From positions 1 to 64,000 of the forward strand of contig JAFTCJ010000025.1 of NCBI GenBank assembly GCA_017454765.1: a stretch of DNA of 64,000 bases, written 5' to 3'. The first letter of the stretch is position 1. Each line of letters starts with the position of its first letter. The notes under the pieces are model-generated. The model made no database searches and had not been told where the DNA came from. It was given only the letters and a program-made list of their open reading frames with translations. The DNA is from Erysipelotrichaceae bacterium (GTDB lineage Bacteria > Bacillota_I > Bacilli_A > Erysipelotrichales > Erysipelotrichaceae). A program made the translations under genes and the position numbers. Below, in pieces: positions 33,306-41,796 of the stretch.

Positions 33306-34688
33306 TCAGTAATGCCTGATCACCTCAAAACGCTGCAGGGTGTAGGGATCGTTCTTGCCGATATTCCCCTTTTCCCTGGCGATCTCTATCTGCTGATCGA
33401 CGCTGTCGACACCGTCCAGATCCGGCAGCAGCAGTCCTCTTCTGTTTCCGCAGCTGACGATGACGCCGTACCTCTTCACGTCCAGCATCTCCTTGGAATC
33501 GATGTCTTCGATCTCCCCCAGGACATCCACGGAGATATCCAGATATTTCAGCTCATCGCTTCTGATCGGATCGAAACGCGGATCCCTGGAACAGGCAGAG
33601 ATCGCGTTGGAGATGATCTCTTCTTTGACATTCTCTTCACAGGGACCGATCGTTCCGATACAGCCTCTGAGCCGGCCGAACTTGTGGATCGACACAAAGG
33701 TCCCCGCTTTTCTCTTCAGCAGTTCCTCCTCACAATCATCTTCTTTCAGACGCTTGTGATGAAGCACATAGTATTCAACAGCTTTCCTTGCCAGTTTCAC
33801 ATAAGGATCGCTTCTGTTTTCTTTTTCTTCCAGTTCCCTGACGATTCTTTTTTCATACGCATCCAGAAAATGACGCGTTTCATCTTTTCCCTGAGGATAA
33901 AAGGTGCAGATCCCGTAGCCGACACCGGTCACATCCTCATGCGACAGCTTTTCCGCTTTCACAGCGATGCCGTCAAATCCACCGGCCATCATCACAAAAG
34001 AACGGTGACCGCATTCCGCCGCTTTTTCCAGAAACGCCTCATCAAAATCAAAGAGCTCATTGAATGCCGCCCTGGACATCACATCCATGATCCGCTCATC
34101 ATATACCGGACCTTCTTCCGCAAAACCGTAGGGACCGTAATCCTGCAGCTTGTGCGAGAGATCGCCGCTGGCGATCCAGACGACATTCTTTCCCGATTCT
34201 TCGACCGCCTCTTTGATTATCATGCCCAGTTTATAATGATCGCTCAGGGAGAGTCCCGAAAGGCCGATCCTGATGATCTTTCCTTCCTGAAATCTCTTTC
34301 TGACAAACCACAGAGGCACCATCGTTCCGTGATCCAGCGAGGCATCTCTTTCACCCAGCGTACCGGCAGGAAAATCATTCAGCTTCGCCAGTTCACAGAT
34401 CCTGTCTCTGAGTTCAATGTCATATTCTTCATCAAAAGATACCTCATCCGCCCCGAAACGGGAAAAAGAACCTCTGGCCTTCTTTCCCGGTGAGATATGA
34501 AAATAGTCCGAATACATCACGCTGTGCGGAGAAGAAATGATGATGGTATCGGGTCTCAGTCTTTCAATTTCATCTGCCGTCTTTTCATACGCCCCGATCG
34601 TATCTTCGATCTGTTTTTCGGATCCTTTTCCGATCTCGGGAATGATCATCGGCGGATGAGGAACCATAAATGCAGCTGTCAGTGACAT
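33306..34688 (-). CDS. Memo-like (LigB) and AMMECR1 fusion protein
   Basis: 460 residues. Residues 1-270 are a Memo/class III extradiol-dioxygenase-like domain (AAFMVPHPPMIIPEIG, IIISSPHSVMYSDYFHI, ASLDHGTMVPLWF, WIASGDLSHKL with metal-type His). Residues 285-455 are AMMECR1 (FVSIHKFGRLRGCIGTIGP, the L-R-G-C-I-G box). In many genomes these are separate genes; here they are fused and coupled to AmrS. The function of the system is unknown. Start preceded by GGAGGGAAC. Confidence 0.92.
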   Translation of the reverse strand: MSLTAAFMVPHPPMIIPEIGKGSEKQIEDTIGAYEKTADEIERLRPDTIIISSPHSVMYSDYFHISPGKKARGSFSRFGADEVSFDEEYDIELRDRICELAKLNDFPAGTLGERDASLDHGTMVPLWFVRKRFQEGKIIRIGLSGLSLSDHYKLGMIIKEAVEESGKNVVWIASGDLSHKLQDYGPYGFAEEGPVYDERIMDVMSRAAFNELFDFDEAFLEKAAECGHRSFVMMAGGFDGIAVKAEKLSHEDVTGVGYGICTFYPQGKDETRHFLDAYEKRIVRELEEKENRSDPYVKLARKAVEYYVLHHKRLKEDDCEEELLKRKAGTFVSIHKFGRLRGCIGTIGPCEENVKEEIISNAISACSRDPRFDPIRSDELKYLDISVDVLGEIEDIDSKEMLDVKRYGVIVSCGNRRGLLLPDLDGVDSVDQQIEIAREKGNIGKNDPYTLQRFEVIRHY

Positions 34689-34743
34689 AAGAGTTCCCTC
34701 CTTTCTTTCATTATAAACCGAAAGAAAAAACTTCTTTTTTCAG

Positions 34744-36081
34744 TTACAGAACATACAGAGCCATGGGAACGGCTCTTTCATTTTCACTCAGGTCATCCTT
34801 GTTCCGATCGGAGATCATGAGTTCTCTTTTTCCGTTGAGCAGGATCTGTGCAGATCCGCCTCCGTCCAGATGAATGCCGTTGTACATGCCCAGTTCTTGG
34901 GCGATCTGCGCACATTCGCTCAATGATGCACCGACACTGTCTTTTGAAGGATCATGGCCGAATTTGGCTGCTCCTTCAAACCACAGAAGCATCGGTCTTC
35001 CGCTTTGATCGGCGCCCAGGATGATCCTCGGTGCCCGGTCTTTGCGGTAATTCAGCGGATACATGGAAGGCGGATAGGACACATCGCGGAAATGCAGGAA
35101 ATTGTAGAACGGTGATTCAAACTTCTCTGTCATCTTTCCATCCTTCACTGCGCTGTTTCCAACCTGCAGGGCAAAAGAGATGTCTTCCAGGCCACGATAA
35201 GTGACAGAAGTATCTTTGATCCAGACCGATTCATTCAGATGGATGAGGAAGCCGGAAGAAGGGATCTGACAGTTTCCCCCTTCTTTATATGCGACGACCC
35301 GGTCGCCGATCACTACGATATCAAAACCGCCTTCTTTGCTTCTTTGCTGCTGCGGGCGGCTGCAGAAACAGGCGTTTTCATTGTCCTTGTAAGATACACC
35401 GTCAATGATGACTTCGATCTGACTTAAGGGAATGTGTTCAACGCTGACTGTTCCGTCCCTGATAATCAGCACTTCCCTGTCAAACAAAGGCGGTTGCAGG
35501 ATCTTTCCGTCTCTGACGCTTAGTCCGAAAGGTGTAAATACCTGATCATAGACGCTTCCCAGATCAAAAAGATCCATCAGGAAGAAATTCGCATTGACTT
35601 TCAGTTTTGCCTGTGTCATGTTCCGGCTCAGGAGACCGGAATTCTTCCCCACCGGCAGAAAGGACAGTTTCTTTCGTTTCCCTTTTGCGATACGAAGACA
35701 GCCCTTTTCCTTCAGTGATTCAAACAAGGTCTTCACTCTCTCATCATCAAATACGATCTCACCGTCTTTCAAAGATGCATGTTTTTGAAACAGGATATTG
35801 CACAGAACTGTCTGATCAAAGATCTTTCCGTATTCCCCGTCTTCATCAGTAAAGGGAACACCCATGCCTTCAGGCAGATAAAAATGAACCAGGGTACCGA
35901 ATACCCGGGAATACTTCGGAATAATGAAGTCACGGTAAAGATCGCAGAGCCTTTCAAAAGACGAAGGATCAAAATCAGGTTTCAGATAATTCAGTTCATC
36001 AAAACTGTCAAAACAGACAGCCTGAACATTCAGTTTCTTCTTGTCATGCAATGTATAGTGAAAGATCTCCGATCTCATCAT
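34744..36081 (-). CDS. Phosphodiester glycosidase (NAGPA-like) domain protein
   Basis: 445 residues. The C-terminal third (about 270-445) carries ILGADQSGRPMLLWFEG and YNGIHLDGGGSAQILLNG, the DGGGS signature of the phosphodiester glycosidase/NAGPA family, which cleaves GlcNAc-phosphodiesters. The first 250 residues do not match a family I recognise. No signal peptide is apparent. Its ATG overlaps the stop of the MFS gene, so the two act together, probably on an imported sugar. Confidence 0.82.
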   Translation of the reverse strand: MMRSEIFHYTLHDKKKLNVQAVCFDSFDELNYLKPDFDPSSFERLCDLYRDFIIPKYSRVFGTLVHFYLPEGMGVPFTDEDGEYGKIFDQTVLCNILFQKHASLKDGEIVFDDERVKTLFESLKEKGCLRIAKGKRKKLSFLPVGKNSGLLSRNMTQAKLKVNANFFLMDLFDLGSVYDQVFTPFGLSVRDGKILQPPLFDREVLIIRDGTVSVEHIPLSQIEVIIDGVSYKDNENACFCSRPQQQRSKEGGFDIVVIGDRVVAYKEGGNCQIPSSGFLIHLNESVWIKDTSVTYRGLEDISFALQVGNSAVKDGKMTEKFESPFYNFLHFRDVSYPPSMYPLNYRKDRAPRIILGADQSGRPMLLWFEGAAKFGHDPSKDSVGASLSECAQIAQELGMYNGIHLDGGGSAQILLNGKRELMISDRNKDDLSENERAVPMALYVL

Positions 36082-37466
36082 TCTCCCGCAGGGCCGTGTT
36101 TATCAGCTAAGCGTGTTTCTGCTTCTTGTTTACTGATCATGCCGTTGTTGTATTTCGCCATGACATCGACATCCTTGTCCCGCAGATGATAGAAACAAAG
36201 CAGGATCACGATGCAGAAGATACTGCCGATGGCCGGCATCAGATTATAGACGGCCCAGATCCCTTTGACGACCGATTCGCTCTGACGGACACTTTCGCCC
36301 AGTGAGGAATCATAACCGAAAAGACCCAGTGCAAATAAAGAGATCGAACCGATCAGGGCATTCTTCATTTTGACCGCGAAAGCCTGTAAAGAGAACGTGA
36401 TGCCGTTCGCTCTGGTACCGGTCTTGTAGGTCCCGTATTCGACCGAATCCGCGGTCAGGATATAACTCAGGATCAGGAAGAAAGAAATACCGGTCCCCTT
36501 GATCGCCATAAAGAAAGTGATCAGATAGAAATGATCATAGCCGGTCACAAACAAAGCCAGCGAGGAAAACAAAGAGAGGATCAGTCCGATCAGGATCAGT
36601 CTGGTCTTGTCGTATTTCTCTGTCAGTTTCGGCACCATCAGAGCCATCAGGAAAGTCGGGACCAGGGCAATGGCTGTCAGTAAAGTCGCCTTGGATTCTC
36701 CTCCCAGGCAGTTTCTGGCAGCGATCAGGGAAAGGACCGATTCCACCGAGGTGACACCCTGCACAAAGATCAGCAGCAGGGAGATCAGCAGATATCTGTT
36801 GTGCAGAACATAGGAGATCATCTGGGAGAAAGTATATCCTTTATCTTGTTTCTCGTCGCTCAGGATCCTTTCTTTTCCCTTGAGCAGGAACGGGATCATG
36901 AGAAGCACACTGATCACAGACAGTATCAAGGCCGTCACAAACCAGCCCAGTTTCGGTCTGATCATAGGGATGATCACGGTCGCGATGATGCTTCCGAAAA
37001 TACCGCAGAAACGGTTGGCGGAGATCAGCGAGGCCCTCTCCTGCATGTCGGCGCTCATGACCGTAGGCATCGCAAACATCGGTGCGTCCATCAGCGTGTA
37101 GGCGCCGTCCATCAGCAGATAGCCGAGCACGAACCACACGATCTTCACCTTCTCGTTTTTCAGATCATAAGGGATCGCATACATGAAAAGCACGGTCAGG
37201 GAGATCAGAATGCTTCCGGCTTTGATCCAGGGCATGAATTTCTCCCTGCTTCTGAATCTTGTCTTATCTACGATGAAACCGAACAATGTATCGTTGACCG
37301 CATCCCAGATCTTGGGACCGAAGAGGATCGCCGAAGCCAGTGTCGCATCGATGCCGATATCCAGAAGAAAAGTCGGTGCGAGTATCACATAAGCCCAGAT
37401 GATATTCTCACCGAGAAACCACAATCCGTAATACAGTCTGTCTCTTTTTCCGATCCGATGATCCAT
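36078..37466 (-). CDS. GPH/MelB-type MFS sugar transporter
   Basis: 462 residues, twelve helices. WGLWFLGENIIWAYVI-like helix 1, AVNDTLFGFIVDKTRFRSRE and GAYTLMDAPMFAMP follow the glycoside-pentoside-hexuronide:cation symporter layout (MFS_2), where the helix 2 Asp residues couple cation to sugar. The glycoside cannot be named. It is followed by the NAGPA-like gene with overlapping stop and start codons. Confidence 0.88.
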   Translation of the reverse strand: MDHRIGKRDRLYYGLWFLGENIIWAYVILAPTFLLDIGIDATLASAILFGPKIWDAVNDTLFGFIVDKTRFRSREKFMPWIKAGSILISLTVLFMYAIPYDLKNEKVKIVWFVLGYLLMDGAYTLMDAPMFAMPTVMSADMQERASLISANRFCGIFGSIIATVIIPMIRPKLGWFVTALILSVISVLLMIPFLLKGKERILSDEKQDKGYTFSQMISYVLHNRYLLISLLLIFVQGVTSVESVLSLIAARNCLGGESKATLLTAIALVPTFLMALMVPKLTEKYDKTRLILIGLILSLFSSLALFVTGYDHFYLITFFMAIKGTGISFFLILSYILTADSVEYGTYKTGTRANGITFSLQAFAVKMKNALIGSISLFALGLFGYDSSLGESVRQSESVVKGIWAVYNLMPAIGSIFCIVILLCFYHLRDKDVDVMAKYNNGMISKQEAETRLADKHGPAGE

Positions 37467-37647
37467 TTTCTTTTTTACTCACCTTCATTATAACTTTTAT
37501 CGGTTTATCTTTTGTTTCCATTTGATCTGTCCTGGCTGTCTCAAAAACACCGAAAACATTCCTTTTTCATAAAAAACAGCATTTTTCTCAAAAAAAAGTT
37601 AGGATTTCGGCATTTTCCGGCGAATAAAGATATGAAGGAGGTGAAAC

Positions 37648-38559
37648 ATGTTTGAAAAAGACATCGTCACCAAGAAACTGTTCCAGAACAACCACAGATT
37701 TGCGGATGTATTCAATCGTCTGCTGTTTCATGGTGAAGTCATCGACCCCGGACAGCTGCAGGAAATGAACACCGATCAGATCGCTGTGCTTTTTGACAGA
37801 CTCTTTGCCAAAGAGAAATACAGAGACATTCTCAAAGCAGCCTGTGTCAAACACGACAGTCAGTCGATCTATCTGTATCTGGGAATCGAAAATCAGTCGG
37901 ATACAGACTTTACCATGCCTGTAAGAACGATGCTGTATGATGCCATCAATTATCAGGATCAGATCCAGTCGCTCGCTGAAAGAAACCGGAAGGAAAAGAA
38001 ACTGACACCTTCACGCTTCCTCAGCGGCATGACGGAAAACGACCGCCTGATCCCGGTCATCACCCTGGTCATCTGCTGGAATCCGGATGGATACAAGGGG
38101 CCGAAGCGGATCTATGACATGATGGATCCCGAAGCAATCAGGGAATTCGGTCGTTTCATTCCCGATTACCGCTGCAACCTGATATCAGTGGCTGAGCTTT
38201 CCGATGCAGACATTCGTTCCATGGATGACGATCTGTCACTTCTGATGGAGATCATGAAGTATTCAAAAAAGGAGGAAAAAATGAGAGAATTAAGTAAAGA
38301 TGAACGGATCAAAGACATATCATATGAAGTCGCAGAATCAATCAAGTTCTTAACAGATATCCCTGTCGATCTAAGCAAGAAAGGGAAGAAAGGAAATGTC
38401 GATATGAGCGAAGGATTCAGGCTCTGGGCAGAAGCAGAAAGAAAAGAAGGCAAGACTGAAGGAATCGATGAATCAAAAGAAAAATTCATTCAGTATCTGA
38501 TCGAAAACGGAAAAACGAAAGAAGAAGCAGTTTCCGAGATCGATAAACTGTTTTCATGA
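37648..38559 (+). CDS. rpn: Rpn-family PD-(D/E)XK nuclease with an internal start
   Basis: 303 residues. KKLFQNNHRFADVFNRLLFHG, then YLYLGIENQSDTDFTMPVRT and MLYDAINYQDQI are the Rpn/YhgA-like nuclease core (E-N-Q is the catalytic triad region), and LIPVITLVICWNP follows. Rpn proteins cut DNA and have been tied to horizontal transfer and phage defence. At 38404 an internal ATG (MSEGFRLWAEAERKEG) is preceded by GAAAGGAAATG, which may yield a C-terminal short protein of 51 residues. The same tail is duplicated as the next gene. Start has GAAGGAGGTG. Confidence 0.9.
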   Translation: MFEKDIVTKKLFQNNHRFADVFNRLLFHGEVIDPGQLQEMNTDQIAVLFDRLFAKEKYRDILKAACVKHDSQSIYLYLGIENQSDTDFTMPVRTMLYDAINYQDQIQSLAERNRKEKKLTPSRFLSGMTENDRLIPVITLVICWNPDGYKGPKRIYDMMDPEAIREFGRFIPDYRCNLISVAELSDADIRSMDDDLSLLMEIMKYSKKEEKMRELSKDERIKDISYEVAESIKFLTDIPVDLSKKGKKGNVDMSEGFRLWAEAERKEGKTEGIDESKEKFIQYLIENGKTKEEAVSEIDKLFS

Positions 38560-38813
38560 TTCTTTACCCTGATAAATCACAGAAAGGAAGCAACACTATG
38601 AGCGAAGGATTCAGGCTTTGGGCAGAAACGGAAAGAAAAGAAGGCAAGCTCGAAGGAATGGCTGAAGGCAAAGCAGAAGGAATAGCAGAAGGCATAGCTG
38701 AGGGAAGAATCAAAGGAATCGATGAATCAAAAGAAAAATTCATTCAGTACCTGATCGAAAACGGAAAGACAAAAGAAGAAGCGGTTTCCGAGATCAACAA
38801 ACTGTTTTCTTAA
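38404..38813 (+). repeat. Direct repeat: Rpn tail and the stand-alone tail gene
   Basis: 38404-38559 and 38598-38813 encode nearly the same peptide (MSEGFRLWAE...FIQYLIENGKTKEEAVSEI-KLFS). The second copy carries about 60 extra bases coding for EGMAEGKAEGIAEGIAEGR repeats. The rest is close to 90% identical at DNA level by eye. Confidence 0.88.
38598..38813 (+). CDS. Small stand-alone copy of the Rpn C-terminal tail
   Basis: 71 residues from the ATG at 38598, with AGAAAGGAAGC upstream. It starts MSEGFRLWAETERKEG, carries AEG-type repeats, and ends with the same FIQYLIENGKTKEEAVSEI tail as the Rpn nuclease 38 bp upstream. Rpn genes are known to make small internal products that bind and block the nuclease; here such a product would come from an independent gene. 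This role is inferred. Confidence 0.72.
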   Translation: MSEGFRLWAETERKEGKLEGMAEGKAEGIAEGIAEGRIKGIDESKEKFIQYLIENGKTKEEAVSEINKLFS

Positions 38814-38840
38814 CAGTGTTTCAATGGCTTGGTGATAACG

Positions 38841-38868
38841 ACGGCATCTATATCCGGATGCCGTTTTC
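38841..38868 (+). terminator. Terminator after the Rpn pair
   Basis: ACGGCATC and GATGCCGT arms followed by TTTCATTT, 28 bp after the small tail gene. Confidence 0.7.
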
Positions 38869-38881
38869 ATTTATTCAGTTT

Positions 38882-39829
38882 TCAGATCACTTTATTCAGC
38901 TGATCCCCGTCAAGCCATGCGCGCAGATTATCAAAGACGATTTCCGCACGAAGTGACATGGATTCCTTTGTCGCAAAAGCGATATGCGGTGTCAGCAACG
39001 TGTTGGGTGCCTTCAGCATCTGTGTGTTCGCAGGCAAAGGCGGTTCCTTTGTGAAGACATCGACAGCTGCTCCGGCAATGATTCCTTCCGACAAAGCACG
39101 GGCAAGATCGTCTTCGTTGGTGACTGGACCTCTTGCCAGATTGATCAGGATGGCTGATCTTTTCATCAGACAGAGTTTTTCATAATCGATCATACCGCGG
39201 GTCGAATCATTCAAAGGACAGTGCAGGATGACGATATCGCTTTCTTTCAGAAGTTCATCCAGCGATACCTGTTTCACATAATCAGGATACTCGGAGTGAT
39301 AAGACCTGCTGTGGGCAAGGATATTGCAGTCAAACGCATGCATCAGTTCCCCGGTACGGCTACCGATATTGCCGTAGCCGATGATACCGACTGTCTTGTT
39401 TCTTAACTCGCGTCCGACCAGACCGTCCTTTGTCCCTCCTGAATGTACACGCTCCTGCACCTGCGGGATATTCCTGAACATGCTGATAGCCATGCCGACA
39501 GCCAGTTCGGCAACAGCCTCGTTGGAATAACCGGAAGCATTCGACACCTTGATGCCCTTCTCCTTTGCCGCATTTAATCCGACGTGATCCACACCGGTAA
39601 AAGCCACATCGATGAATTCAAGCTTCTCACAGGCCATGATCACTTCCTCCGGCATCGGCATGTTGGTAATGATCATGGCATCCGCATCCTTTGCCTCTTC
39701 GATCAGTTTCAAGGTATCTGTTGTTTTATCATACTCATAAAACTCCGCTTCATCTTTGAATTCTTCTTCGTGTTTCTTAAGTTCTTCTTCCGGGATCCCC
39801 AGAGATTCAAGAATGACGACTTTTTTCAT
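38882..39829 (-). CDS. D-isomer 2-hydroxyacid dehydrogenase
   Basis: 315 residues from the ATG at 39829 (GAAGGGGAAAACAG). VGIIGYGNIGSRTGEL is the NAD loop; Arg in NLARGPVTNED, Glu in FTKEPPL and His in LLTPHIAFATKE are the catalytic triad. The family includes phosphoglycerate, glycerate and lactate dehydrogenases; ours is too divergent to name a substrate. Stands alone, convergent with the Rpn pair. Confidence 0.92.
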   Translation of the reverse strand: MKKVVILESLGIPEEELKKHEEEFKDEAEFYEYDKTTDTLKLIEEAKDADAMIITNMPMPEEVIMACEKLEFIDVAFTGVDHVGLNAAKEKGIKVSNASGYSNEAVAELAVGMAISMFRNIPQVQERVHSGGTKDGLVGRELRNKTVGIIGYGNIGSRTGELMHAFDCNILAHSRSYHSEYPDYVKQVSLDELLKESDIVILHCPLNDSTRGMIDYEKLCLMKRSAILINLARGPVTNEDDLARALSEGIIAGAAVDVFTKEPPLPANTQMLKAPNTLLTPHIAFATKESMSLRAEIVFDNLRAWLDGDQLNKVI

Positions 39830-39843
39830 ACTGTTTTCCCCTT

Positions 39844-40212
39844 CTAAAAACGATTCCCGCATTTGGGACAGAACTCAAAATCTTCTTCTGTCTCGTAACC
39901 GCAGTTCATACACCTTTTCACATGAGACTGACTTCCTCTGATCAGCGTCAGATCGGATTCCTTTATAACAGAGAGCGTTCCTCTTTCAATTTCTCTGCCG
40001 ACCTCTTCATTCAGTTCATATAACGAATGACAGCAGCTCATTTCCACATAATAATGCCTGTTCCATTTCCATACCGGAATGAAAAACAGAGACAATACCG
40101 TATAGATCACATACACGTTGTAATGGCCATAAGCCTCACAAACATCACAGATCACAGTCTGATCAAAATCGATATCTTCTCTTTTCTGCGTCACACCCAT
40201 CATGAAAAACAT
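39844..40212 (-). CDS. Zinc-ribbon protein with N-terminal zinc-ribbon-15-like region
   Basis: 122 residues. The N half (VICDVCEAYGHYNVYVIYTV, SLFFIPVWKWNRHYYVEMSCC) looks like the zinc_ribbon_15 type with a short hydrophobic stretch, and the end RCMNCGYETEEDFEFCPKCG is a C-x2-C...C-x2-C ribbon. Function unknown. It stops 14 bp before the dehydrogenase start and may share its promoter. Confidence 0.78.
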   Translation of the reverse strand: MFFMMGVTQKREDIDFDQTVICDVCEAYGHYNVYVIYTVLSLFFIPVWKWNRHYYVEMSCCHSLYELNEEVGREIERGTLSVIKESDLTLIRGSQSHVKRCMNCGYETEEDFEFCPKCGNRF

Positions 40213-40349
40213 AGCTGATTTCCTCTTTCATCTTAATCTAATCATAAACACTGAAGATTGTGAAACTGTTTTTCTGTAACTGTATTCATATGAATGAAAA
40301 CAGCAGTCTTTCTGAAACTGCAGAACGACTGAAAAATCCGTTGCCGCTA

Positions 40350-41012
40350 CTATTTTCTGATTCTTCCAATCCGGTAAAGAACATAAGAAACCGCATAGGC
40401 AAGCAGCACAAAACCCGGCAGCACAATGATCGCTGATTTCAGACCGAAGGCAAAGAATCCATACCAGTCATAACCAGGCATGATGATGCCGTCTTTCGTA
40501 TGTCTTAAGACCTCAATGACATAATAAAGTGCATACAGCAGCGTCGGTGCTGTTGCAGGAAGCACATCATTTGAAGACAGAAGATCGTTCTTCTCAAAAC
40601 GGATCCAGGTAAAGATGGCCGCAAGCGGATTGAGCAGATGCAGGAACAGATTGCTGTAGGCAAACAGAGCCAGATAACCGAAGATCCTGCCCATCGTCGG
40701 TTCCAGAAAGAATACCGTCACCAGCATCGTCACAGTCACGGCTGCCGTTGCTGAAAGCTTCAGCAGATACACAGACGACGGAATTTCTTTTCTCTTCCCT
40801 GTCATGACGCGGTGATCTTCCAGTGCTGTGATAAAAGATGCGATCCCGAGATAGATGTTGGAATCGATCGTGAAATACTTCAGGACTCTCAGACCCACAC
40901 CGGACAGGATCCCGCCGCTTAATCCTGACATCATCCAGGAAACAGAAAACAGCTCAAGCAGCGTGAGGATGATGTTGGCGATAAACCCTTTTCTGATATG
41001 ACTGTTTCTCAT
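40350..41012 (-). CDS. Pr6Pr/FAR-17a-like membrane protein
   Basis: 220 residues with six hydrophobic helices. The YFTIDSNIYLGIASF, NLFLHLLNPLAAIF and TLLYALYYVIEVLRH blocks with conserved His and Tyr resemble the Pr6Pr/FAR-17a/AIG1-like family, whose eukaryotic cousins hydrolyse fatty-acid esters; the bacterial role is unknown. Single gene with upstream ATG in a good purine context. Confidence 0.68.
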   Translation of the reverse strand: MRNSHIRKGFIANIILTLLELFSVSWMMSGLSGGILSGVGLRVLKYFTIDSNIYLGIASFITALEDHRVMTGKRKEIPSSVYLLKLSATAAVTVTMLVTVFFLEPTMGRIFGYLALFAYSNLFLHLLNPLAAIFTWIRFEKNDLLSSNDVLPATAPTLLYALYYVIEVLRHTKDGIIMPGYDWYGFFAFGLKSAIIVLPGFVLLAYAVSYVLYRIGRIRK

Positions 41013-41090
41013 TGTCTTTAGTATAACAATTCCGTCTCTGATACATCATCATAATGATCCTGACAGCCGTTTCAGAATCAGGATAAGAAA

Positions 41091-41111
41091 AAGACAGGTC
41101 CGACCTGTCTT
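41091..41111 (-). terminator. Terminator after the flavodoxin gene
   Basis: AAGACAGGT-CGG-ACCTGTCTT on the minus strand, followed by TTTCTTATCC; about 32 bp past the stop. Confidence 0.8.
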
Positions 41112-41143
41112 TCATGTCTTATAACGATAATAAACGTTCTTTC

Positions 41144-41767
41144 TTACTCTGAAAGATTCAGTGCTTCAAGCCAGTCAGCGATCTCTTCTTTGCTCATTTC
41201 GACTTCCAATCTGATCCCTTCATCCCATCTTGCTTCCGGTTTTAATGCCTCAAGATTCAAGGCGCTGCTTCCGACCGGACTTTCCGCAGAGGTACAGAAC
41301 GGAATGATCCGCTTTCCGCTCACATCAACACTTTCCAGAAATGTATAACAGATCTTCGGTGCTTCTGAGTGCCAGATCGGATAACCAAGGAATACCGTGT
41401 CATATCCGCTCAGATCCGGCAGCTGTCCCTCAATCTCCGGTCTGCAGTCAGGATCATGCTGCTCTTTGTAGGCACGTGTATCCGCATCATACCTGGTGTC
41501 GTCTTCCGTATAAGGATCTGCCGCTGTGATTTCATAGAGATCTCCTTCACACAGCCCGGCAATGTACTCTGCCAGTATCTTCGTATTCCCCGTATAGGAG
41601 AAGTAAACCACCATCACTTTGCCGGTCTCTGTTTCCTGTGTTTCGGATGTATCGGGGACAGTAGGCTCCTCCGCAGGTTCCTCTTTTTTTGCGCAAGCAC
41701 AGACAAGCAAAAGCAGGACTGTCATCATCAGTATCAGTATGCTTTTATTCTTTATTTTTCCGAACAT
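41144..41767 (-). CDS. Flavodoxin-like lipoprotein
   Basis: 207 residues. A lipoprotein signal (ILILMMTVLLLLVCACAKK) precedes a Glu/Thr-rich linker and a flavodoxin domain: VVYFSYTGNTKILAEYI is the FMN-phosphate loop, and DTVFLGYPIWHSEAPKICY and FCTSAESPVGSSA surround the isoalloxazine. It is thus an extracytoplasmic flavodoxin, likely in electron transfer at the membrane surface. 30 bp downstream of the surface-protein gene. Confidence 0.9.
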   Translation of the reverse strand: MFGKIKNKSILILMMTVLLLLVCACAKKEEPAEEPTVPDTSETQETETGKVMVVYFSYTGNTKILAEYIAGLCEGDLYEITAADPYTEDDTRYDADTRAYKEQHDPDCRPEIEGQLPDLSGYDTVFLGYPIWHSEAPKICYTFLESVDVSGKRIIPFCTSAESPVGSSALNLEALKPEARWDEGIRLEVEMSKEEIADWLEALNLSE

Positions 41768-41796
41768 CTTATATTCTCCTTCATCAAGATATCATT

